Source of the DNA: Kiritimatiellia bacterium
GTDB lineage: Bacteria; Verrucomicrobiota; Kiritimatiellia; RFP12; UBA1067
Reading direction: 5' to 3'
Assembly (NCBI GenBank): GCA_017405115.1
Contig: JAFRBA010000153.1
Coordinates: forward strand, 1 to 64,000
Length of the DNA: 64,000 nt
The notes under the pieces are model-generated. The model was not told where the DNA came from, searched no databases, and worked only from the letters and a program-made list of their open reading frames with translations. Below, piece by piece: positions 58,274-64,000 of the stretch (within the stretch, counting starts at the first letter, position 1; each line of letters opens with the position of its first letter). The position numbers were made by a program, and so were the translations under genes.

Positions 58274-59065
58274 ATGGGGTTCTTCTCCAGAGTCGGGCAG
58301 AGCGCCGTCGAGGCCGCGCGCGAGTTCCACTGGAACGTCGCCTTCCTTGGCGAGGCCTGCGCCTGCGCCGTTTCCGCAGTCGTCCATCCGCGGCAGTTCC
58401 GCTTCGGCGACGCGGCCCTCGCGTTCCAGCGCGCGGCGTTCGACGGGCTGCCGATCTCCACTGGCATAGGCTTCCTGCTCGGCGTCATCCTGGCGTTCCA
58501 GTCGGCGTCCGCCCTGCAGATGTTCGGCGTGGAGGTGTATGTCGCGGACCTGCTCGCGATAGGGCTCTTCCGCGAGCTCGGGCCGCTTGTCACGGCCATC
58601 ATCCTCGCGGGGCGCTCGGGCAGCGCGTTCGCGGCGGAGATCGGCACGATGAAGGTAGACGAAGAGCTAGACGCCCTCACGACCATGGGCCTGCCGCCCG
58701 TCCGCTTCCTGGTGCTGCCGCGCGTCCTGGCAACCGTCCTGGCGATGCCGGTCCTCACCATCTTCGCCGAGATCGCCGGCCTCGTGGGCGGCGCGATAGT
58801 CCTCTCGTTCATGAACGTGCCCACCACGGTCTTCTGGCGCCACGTCACCGAGACTTCGACGGCCTTCATGATCCTGCTCGGTCTTGCCAAGGGCGCGCTC
58901 TTCGGGCTCCTCGTGGGGTTCATAGGCTGCGCCGCCGGCATGAGGACGAAGGCGACCGCCGACGGCGTCGGCGTCGCTGCGACCTCGGCCGTGGTCAGCG
59001 GGATAGTCTCCATCGCCGTCGCCGACGGAATACTTGCCGTGCTTTGCTACCTATGGAACCTGTGA
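58274..59065 (+). CDS. mlaE: MlaE-family ABC permease
   Basis: A 263-aa integral membrane permease of the MlaE type: FDGLPISTGIGFLLGVILAFQSASAL, a conserved REL-GPLVTAIILAGRSGSAFAAEIGTMKVDEELDALTTMGL segment, and helices to the C-terminus. It forms the inner-membrane core for lipid movement between membranes. It starts 4 nt after the lipoprotein stop and overlaps the ATPase gene by 13 nt. Confidence 0.94.
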   Translation: MGFFSRVGQSAVEAAREFHWNVAFLGEACACAVSAVVHPRQFRFGDAALAFQRAAFDGLPISTGIGFLLGVILAFQSASALQMFGVEVYVADLLAIGLFRELGPLVTAIILAGRSGSAFAAEIGTMKVDEELDALTTMGLPPVRFLVLPRVLATVLAMPVLTIFAEIAGLVGGAIVLSFMNVPTTVFWRHVTETSTAFMILLGLAKGALFGLLVGFIGCAAGMRTKATADGVGVAATSAVVSGIVSIAVADGILAVLCYLWNL

Positions 59066-59796
59066 TCAGCATAGAGCATGTCGACGCCGGGTATCCGGGA
59101 GCCGTGATCCTCAGGGACGTGTCCTTCGAGGTCTTCCGGGGCGAGGTGTTCATACTGCTTGGCGGCTCCGGATGCGGCAAGTCGACGATCATGAAGCACA
59201 TGATCGGGCTCAACCCGGTGCTGGCGGGGCGGCTCACGGTGGCCGGGATGGAGTGGACCGAGGCCAACCGGGCGGCGCTCTGCCGCAAGATCGGCGTGAT
59301 GTACCAGTCCGGCGCGCTCTTCGGGTCGATGACCTGCATCGAGAACGTGATGCTGCCGCTCGAGGAGTTCACCGCCATGAAGAAGTCCGAGCGCATCGAG
59401 CGCGCCCGCTCGCTGCTCGCCGACGTGGAGCTCCTGGACGCGGCGGACATGATGCCGTCCGAGATATCCGGCGGCATGCGCAAGCGCGTCGCAATAGCGC
59501 GCGCCATGGCCCTCGACCCGGAGGTCGTGTTCCTGGACGAGCCCAGCGCCGGGCTCGATCCGATAACGTCGTGCGCGCTGGACGACCTCATACTGCGCCT
59601 CCGGAAGGAGAAGGGGATGACGTTCGTGGTCGTCACGCACGAGCTGCCGAGCATCTTCAAGATCGCGGACCGCGCGGCGATGTTCGACAAGGCGCGCAGG
59701 GGCATGGTCGCGCTGGGCGCCCCGCAGGAGCTCCGCGACGCGTCCGAAGACCCTTTCGTCAAGAAGTTCTTCAACAGAGGAGAATGCGATGTCTAA
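59053..59796 (+). CDS. mlaF: MlaF-family ABC ATPase
   Basis: A 247-aa ATPase: Walker A GGSGCGKST, Q-loop VMYQSGALF, signature SEISGGMRKRVAIARAM, Walker B VVFLDEPSAGLD and the H-loop VVVTHEL. The SGALF after the Q-loop and the signature GGMRKR are typical of the Mla group. It powers lipid transport with the permease. The start lies within the permease gene and its end overlaps mlaD. Confidence 0.96.
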   Translation: MEPVISIEHVDAGYPGAVILRDVSFEVFRGEVFILLGGSGCGKSTIMKHMIGLNPVLAGRLTVAGMEWTEANRAALCRKIGVMYQSGALFGSMTCIENVMLPLEEFTAMKKSERIERARSLLADVELLDAADMMPSEISGGMRKRVAIARAMALDPEVVFLDEPSAGLDPITSCALDDLILRLRKEKGMTFVVVTHELPSIFKIADRAAMFDKARRGMVALGAPQELRDASEDPFVKKFFNRGECDV

Positions 59797-60547
59797 CCAC
59801 GCGAACTACGCAAAGATCGGCTTCACCGTCGTCATAGGGCTCGTCGCCATCGTGGCGGTGCTAATCTACCTCGGAGGCGCCGGGGGGCAGTCCGGCATAA
59901 CCTACGCCGAGACCTACTACGACACCTCCGTGAGCGGGCTTTCCGTCGGGAGCGCCGTCAACTTCCGCGGCGTCAAGATCGGGGAGGTGAAGTACATCTC
60001 CTTCGTCGGCGCCGAGTACGATGGCGTACCGTGGCCGGACGCGCAGCGCATCTACATCCTCATGGCCTTCCCCAACCACAAGATGGGCCCGTCTTCGCCG
60101 GAGAGGGCGGAGGAGTTCGTCGCAAAGGGGCTTAGGGCGACGGTCACGGCGAGCGGCGTGACGGGGCTCTCGCGCATCGAGCTCGACATCCAGCGCGACC
60201 GGCCGCCGGCGCCAAAGGTCCCGTGGAAGCCGCGCAACACCTACATACCGTCGTATCCGTCGCTGCTGGACAACTTCTCCGACTCGGCCACGAAGGTGAT
60301 GAACGAGATCAACCACATGGACATCGCCTCCGTCTGGAGCAACGTCAGCGCGGCCGTGGACTCGGCTGCGCACGCGGCCGAGGGAATCCGCACCGTCGTC
60401 GACGCGGCGAGGTCGAGGGTGGACGGCGTCATGGGGAGCGTCGCCGAGGCAGCCGAGTCGCTGCGCGACGTCACGATGGAGCTGAAGCGCAACCCCTCGC
60501 TGCTCATCCGCGAGCGGGAGGCCGCGCCGCTTGAAGAGACCAACTGA
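59789..60547 (+). CDS. mlaD: MlaD-family MCE-domain substrate-binding protein
   Basis: A 252-aa protein with an N-terminal membrane anchor (KIGFTVVIGLVAIVAVLIYLGG). An MCE domain follows (about 35-135: YYDTSVSGLSVGSAVNFRGVKIGEVKYISFV, GLRATVTASGVTGLSRIELDI), then a C-terminal coiled-coil-like helix (VSAAVDSAAHAAEGIRTVVDAARSRVD). It forms a ring or tunnel for phospholipid between the membranes. Last gene of the operon. Confidence 0.93.
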   Translation: MSNHANYAKIGFTVVIGLVAIVAVLIYLGGAGGQSGITYAETYYDTSVSGLSVGSAVNFRGVKIGEVKYISFVGAEYDGVPWPDAQRIYILMAFPNHKMGPSSPERAEEFVAKGLRATVTASGVTGLSRIELDIQRDRPPAPKVPWKPRNTYIPSYPSLLDNFSDSATKVMNEINHMDIASVWSNVSAAVDSAAHAAEGIRTVVDAARSRVDGVMGSVAEAAESLRDVTMELKRNPSLLIREREAAPLEETN

Positions 60548-60553
60548 AAAGCG

Positions 60554-60559
60554 TATAAT
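60554..60559 (+). promoter_or_regulatory. -10 of serC-hisF
   Basis: TATAAT without TG extension. The mRNA leader is about 70 nt, one of the longest in the window. Confidence 0.6.
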
Positions 60560-60569
60560 ATGCATCTAC

Positions 60570-60604
60570 CGCCTACCTGATGAACTCTTACGGCGGCAGG
60601 TTGG
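60570..60604 (+). promoter_or_regulatory. serC leader with two competing hairpins
   Basis: CCGCC near 60570 can pair with GGCGG near 60593, and ACCTG with CAGGT just downstream of it. The arms interleave, so only one pairing can form at a time. This could be an attenuator or simply a structured leader; no known riboswitch class is recognised. Confidence 0.3.
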
Positions 60605-60636
60605 ATAAACTCTAAAGAAAAGAAAGGAAATCAAAG

Positions 60637-61728
60637 ATGGCAAGAGCCTACAACTTCTCCGCGGGTCCCGCGGTTCTGCCGCTGGAGGTGCTCCAGGACG
60701 CGCAGAAGGAACTGGTCGACTACAAGGGCACCGGAATGTCCGTGATGGAGATGTCCCACCGCGGCAAGGACTACGACGCGATCCACCAGGAGGCGATCGC
60801 GACGTTCAAGGAGCTCTGCGGCCTCGGCGACGACTGGGCTGTGTGCTTCGTCCAGGGCGGCGCGTCGATGCAGTTCGCGATGATTCCGATGAACTTCCTC
60901 GGCAAGGGGGAGGTCGCCGACTACGGCAAGCAGGGAACGTGGTCCAACAAGGCGCTCAAGGAGGGCCAGAAGGTCGCGGCGCTCCGCGGCGCGACTGTGA
61001 ACGTGTCCGCAGACTGCCAGAAGGACATCCCGACGCGCATGCCCGCCGAGTGGAAGTGGACCGAGGGCGCTAAGTACTGCCACATCTGCTCGAACGAGAC
61101 GATCGCGGGCGCCGAGCTCAAGGCCTTCCCGAAGACGACCGGCCCGCTCTTCTGCGACATGTCGTCCGACATCCTCAGCTGCGAGCGCGACTACAACCAG
61201 TTCGACCTCTTCTACGCGGGCGCCCAGAAGAACCTCGGCCCGTCCGGGATGGCGGTCGTCGCGATCAAGAAGGAACTCGCCGCGAAGGGCGACGACAAGA
61301 TCCCGACGATGCTGCAGTACCGCACGTACGTCGACGAGAACTCCCTCTTCAACACGCCGCCCACCTGGGGCATCTACATCTTCGGCGAGACGATGAAGTG
61401 GGTGAAGAAGATGGGCAAGGAGAACCTCTTCGCGCTCAACGCCGCCAAGGCGAAGAAGATATACGACGTCATAGACGGCAGCGAGTTCTGGACGGGCACC
61501 GCGGTTCCCGAGTTCCGCTCGAACATGAACGTCACCTGGCGCATCAAGGGCGGCGACGAGGCGCTCGAGAAGAAGTTCATCGACGAGGCCAAGGCGCTAG
61601 GCATGAGCTCGCTGAAGGGCCACCGCTCGGTCGGAGGCCTCCGCGCCTCGATCTACAACGCCTTCCCGATGGACGGCGTGGACGCGCTCGTCTCCTTCAT
61701 GAAGGACTTCGAGGCCAAGAATGGATAA
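60637..61728 (+). CDS. serC: Phosphoserine aminotransferase
   Basis: A 363-aa PLP enzyme converting 3-phosphohydroxypyruvate to phosphoserine (serine synthesis; also acts in PLP synthesis). Signatures: YNFSAGPAVLPLEVL at the N-terminus, GTGMSVMEMSHRGKDYD, FVQGGASMQFAMIPMNF, the PLP Lys in FYAGAQKNLGPSGMAVV and the C-terminal GHRSVGGLRASIYNAFP. AAAGGA is 8 nt before the ATG. Its end overlaps hisF by 8 nt. Confidence 0.97.
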   Translation: MARAYNFSAGPAVLPLEVLQDAQKELVDYKGTGMSVMEMSHRGKDYDAIHQEAIATFKELCGLGDDWAVCFVQGGASMQFAMIPMNFLGKGEVADYGKQGTWSNKALKEGQKVAALRGATVNVSADCQKDIPTRMPAEWKWTEGAKYCHICSNETIAGAELKAFPKTTGPLFCDMSSDILSCERDYNQFDLFYAGAQKNLGPSGMAVVAIKKELAAKGDDKIPTMLQYRTYVDENSLFNTPPTWGIYIFGETMKWVKKMGKENLFALNAAKAKKIYDVIDGSEFWTGTAVPEFRSNMNVTWRIKGGDEALEKKFIDEAKALGMSSLKGHRSVGGLRASIYNAFPMDGVDALVSFMKDFEAKNG

Positions 61729-62488
61729 GCAGCTCGTAATCATGCCCTGCCTCGACATGATCGCAGGGCGTGTCGTAAAGGGCGTCCGGTTCGTCGACAT
61801 CAAGGATGCCGGCGACCCGGTCGACTGCTGCCGCGCATACTGCGCGGCCGGGGCGGACGAGCTGGCCATGCTCGACATAACCGCGACGCTCGAGAGCCGC
61901 AAGACGCTCCTCGAGGTCACCCGCAAGGTCGCCGACGTGGTGACCGTGCCGTTCACCATGGGCGGCGGAATCTCGTCCGTGCAGAGCGCCGAGGAGGTGC
62001 TGAAGGCCGGCGCGAACAAGATCTCGACCTCGTCTGCCGTCTTCCGCAAGCCGCAGCTCGTCGCCGAGATGGTGAAGGAGTTCGGCCCGAAGACCGTCAC
62101 GGTCGCGATCGACGTGCTGCAGAACCCGGCGATGCCCTCCGGCTACGAGGTGTACATCGACGGCGGCCACACGGCCACAGGCAAGGACGCGGTAGAGTGG
62201 GCGAAGGAGGTCGACGGCTATGGAGTGGGCTGCATACTGCCGACTTCCAAGTCGACGGACGGCGTGCGCACCGGCTACGACCTGCCGCTTATCGAGAAGA
62301 TACGCGCCGTCGCCCGCGACGAAGTCGACGTGGTCGCCTCGGGCGGCGCCGGCACGATGGAGCATTTCGCGGAGGCGGCGAACGCCGGCGCGAACGTGCT
62401 TCTCGCGGCGAGCGTCTTCCACTTCCACGTGATCGACATCCCGGCGCTGAAGGAGTTCCTGAAGGGCCGCGGCTTCAAGGTCCGCTGA
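61721..62488 (+). CDS. hisF: Imidazole glycerol phosphate synthase, cyclase subunit
   Basis: A 255-aa (beta/alpha)8 barrel with the two catalytic aspartates of HisF: Asp12 (MPCLDMIAGRVVKGVRF) and Asp131 (VAIDVLQ). The phosphate-binding loops GGGI and SGGAGT are visible. It closes the imidazole ring with ammonia supplied by HisH. No hisH or other his gene is nearby; overlap with serC couples serine and histidine genes, which is an unusual pairing. Confidence 0.94.
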   Translation: MDKQLVIMPCLDMIAGRVVKGVRFVDIKDAGDPVDCCRAYCAAGADELAMLDITATLESRKTLLEVTRKVADVVTVPFTMGGGISSVQSAEEVLKAGANKISTSSAVFRKPQLVAEMVKEFGPKTVTVAIDVLQNPAMPSGYEVYIDGGHTATGKDAVEWAKEVDGYGVGCILPTSKSTDGVRTGYDLPLIEKIRAVARDEVDVVASGGAGTMEHFAEAANAGANVLLAASVFHFHVIDIPALKEFLKGRGFKVR

Positions 62489-62649
62489 AGCAGGGGGCGA
62501 TGCACTTACGCATCAACCCCGTTAAGCCGGACAAGTGCCGCACCTTCCCGTCCGAGTGGACAAATCCCGACTCCTCCGACGTCTGTCCAGAGCTGGCAAA
62601 GCACACGATGAAAGCTGCGAGGGGCGCGATTGCATTCCGAGGGGGAATA

Positions 62650-62658
62650 GGGTATAAT
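62650..62658 (+). promoter_or_regulatory. -10 of the DUF4838 gene, leaderless
   Basis: GGGTATAAT with ATG 62666 only 7 nt downstream of the hexamer. Confidence 0.7.
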
Positions 62659-62665
62659 GCACGGC

Positions 62666-64000
62666 ATGAGAGATTCCCTGCGATATGCGGCGGCACTGGC
62701 GGCTCTCATGGCTGCGCCGTACGCCGTCCGGGCGGCCACTGCGACGGGCGGCGACACGCCGCCGGAACGTTTCGCGCGCGAAGAACTCGTCCGTTGGCTC
62801 GGCGAACTCTCGGAAGAGCCGGTCGCCGGCGATTTCCGCGTCGGGACGCAATACCTTGACCTTTTCCCGGAGGACAAGGCCGCCCTCGCCGGTTCCGACG
62901 GCTTTGCCGTCCGCCGCAGGGACAACGCGATATACATCATGTCGCCAGAGCCGCGCGGCTGCATATACGGCGTCCACGCATTCCTCGAGCGCAACTCCGA
63001 CATCATCTTCCCGCGGCCGGACTCCGAACCTGTCTTCACGCGCGTGAAGAAGCTGGCGATTCGCGAGGCGGACTTCCGCGAGCGTCCCGTGTTCGACCAG
63101 CGCCGCGGGTGGTGGATATGCGGCCCGATGTACCATGAGGAGACAGAGCTGTGGTACGCCCGCCAGCGATGCAGCGCGACGCCGGCGCTCCTCTCCAAGC
63201 CCGGAGTATACGAACGCGCCGTAAAGTTCGGCACCATAATAAACCGCGGCGGCGGGCACAACATGCCCAACTTCTACACCGATGAGATGTTCGCCGCGCA
63301 TCCAGAGTACTTCGGAGAGGAGAAGGGCGTCAGGCAGCGTTCGATCACGAAGGTGCACCCATGCTTCTCGAACCTTGAGGGCGCGCATGCCGCCGGGCGA
63401 GTCGTAGTTGAGAAGATGAGGCAGCTGCCCGAACAGCCGCCGAAGCGCTACTCCATCAAGCACGCCGACCACCAGACGGTCTGCTCGTGCGCGCTTTGCA
63501 AGGCGAACCCGGATTCCGTCTCGACGCGCTTCTTCAAGTACCTGAACGAGATGATGAAGGAGGTGCGCGCCGCATATCCCGACACGGTCGTGACGACGTT
63601 CGGCTACCAGATAACGGCCGAGCCGCCTGCCGTCAAGGTCGATGACCACGTGCTAGTCTCGTTCTGCCCGTACGTGAAGGACGACAAGCGCTCCATCCTC
63701 GACCCGGAGAACGCGAAGTGGAAGGACCGCGCCGACCGGTGGGTTAAGGAATGCGGCGCGCATCTCAACTGGCGCGAGTACTTCGGCGACGGCATGGCCT
63801 TCCCGCGTCCGATAGCGCCAGTCGTTGCGCGCGACCTCAGATATATAAGCTCGGAGCTCGGCATCCGCAGCGTCTTCGCGGAGACGATTCCTGACCTGAC
63901 GCCTGCGAAACCGTCGCGCAAGGGCCGCGTCTACTCGCAGTCGTGGGACGTCTCGTCGATGGAATACTGGATTCTCTCGCGGCTCATGTGGGATCCGAAC
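62666..64000 (+). CDS. Secreted DUF4838 protein, 3' end beyond the window
   Basis: 445 codons are visible with no stop before the window end. A signal peptide (AALAALMAAPYAVRA) is followed by an alpha-glucuronidase-like N-terminal domain (ERFAREELVRWLG, RGCIYGVHAFLE) and then the DUF4838 region (GGGHNMPNFYTDEMFAAHPEYFG, VCSCALCKA Cys cluster, RFFKYLNEMMKEVRAAYPDTVVTTFGYQITAEPP). DUF4838 proteins are predicted glycan-active barrel enzymes. The gene is expressed from its own promoter, leaderless because the ATG is 7 nt from the -10. Confidence 0.85.
   Translation, partial: MRDSLRYAAALAALMAAPYAVRAATATGGDTPPERFAREELVRWLGELSEEPVAGDFRVGTQYLDLFPEDKAALAGSDGFAVRRRDNAIYIMSPEPRGCIYGVHAFLERNSDIIFPRPDSEPVFTRVKKLAIREADFRERPVFDQRRGWWICGPMYHEETELWYARQRCSATPALLSKPGVYERAVKFGTIINRGGGHNMPNFYTDEMFAAHPEYFGEEKGVRQRSITKVHPCFSNLEGAHAAGRVVVEKMRQLPEQPPKRYSIKHADHQTVCSCALCKANPDSVSTRFFKYLNEMMKEVRAAYPDTVVTTFGYQITAEPPAVKVDDHVLVSFCPYVKDDKRSILDPENAKWKDRADRWVKECGAHLNWREYFGDGMAFPRPIAPVVARDLRYISSELGIRSVFAETIPDLTPAKPSRKGRVYSQSWDVSSMEYWILSRLMWDPN

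Noticed and set aside
62500..62859. Open frame between hisF and the DUF4838 gene
   Set aside because: It overlaps the well-supported DUF4838 start and most of it is an out-of-frame shadow of that gene; no SD or domain.
1..64000. CRISPR array, prophage or insertion-sequence genes
   Set aside because: No regularly spaced direct repeats with spacers, no phage structural genes and no transposase were seen; only small non-coding palindromes and gene remnants.

Overview
The window looks like a chromosomal segment of a high-GC, Gram-negative heterotroph of the PVC superphylum, most likely a host-associated Kiritimatiellota/Verrucomicrobiota lineage. This is inference from content: many secreted glycan-processing proteins with LamG and autotransporter-like strand repeats, DUF4838, DUF1080 and formylglycine-generating-enzyme-like domains, an Mla-type outer-membrane lipid transport operon, and the near absence of mobile-element genes. 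No rRNA or ribosomal protein gene is present to fix the taxonomy.

Layout. 1-500: palindrome-rich intergenic DNA with GGGGACA repeats. 0.5-9.8 kb: an AAA ATPase, a His/Pro/Val-rich secreted protein, a barnase-barstar pair, a secreted glycosidase-like protein, a chagasin-type cysteine-protease inhibitor, tRNA-Asp and tRNA-Gln followed by an RNA ligase, an MscS channel and an EamA transporter. 9.9-16 kb: citrate synthase, argJ, a frameshifted secreted gene, a LamG protein, and an ATPase gene flanked by a paralogous LamG tail and a LuxR tail. 16.4-26.8 kb: a GntR/LacI-type regulator heading a long operon of secreted proteins (two glycosidase-like proteins, a 1223-aa surface protein, a Tat-type metallo-beta-lactamase-fold protein). 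26.8-36.2 kb: a histidine kinase/response regulator pair divergent from a secreted operon (two FGE-like proteins, a phosphoesterase, a GH99/71-like LamG protein). 36.2-40 kb: three truncated gene remnants, an AraC regulator, and an SDR plus a truncated aldolase that both carry signal-peptide-like N-termini. 40.1-45.2 kb: an SGNH-DUF1080 fusion, a double NodB deacetylase and a MATE exporter. 45.3-54.7 kb: a second, paralogous two-component system in an operon with an AAA ATPase, then a surface protein and a 1198-aa glycosidase-like protein. 54.8-64 kb: argF, an M3 oligopeptidase, an Mla-type operon, serC, hisF and a DUF4838 protein cut by the window end.

Two cross-cutting signals stand out. 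Promoters are dominated by an extended -10 (TGnTATAAT, mostly without a recognisable -35). In at least eight genes the ATG lies only 7 or 9 nt after that -10, so the mRNAs should be leaderless or nearly so. These genes include the sensor kinase, the GntR and AraC regulators and two exporters. Second, a 14-bp TCC...GGA palindrome lies exactly 33.5 bp upstream of the -10 at three promoters: the two divergent ones at 29.5-29.6 kb and the surface-protein promoter at 49.4 kb. It is a strong candidate operator linking the kinase/regulator systems to two secreted glycan-processing operons.

How the parts may work together (inference): three secreted glycan-foraging clusters are each tied to a regulator type (GntR-LacI, NarL/LuxR two-component, AraC). 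Gene decay is visible around them, with small GGGGACA palindromes sitting at several truncation points.
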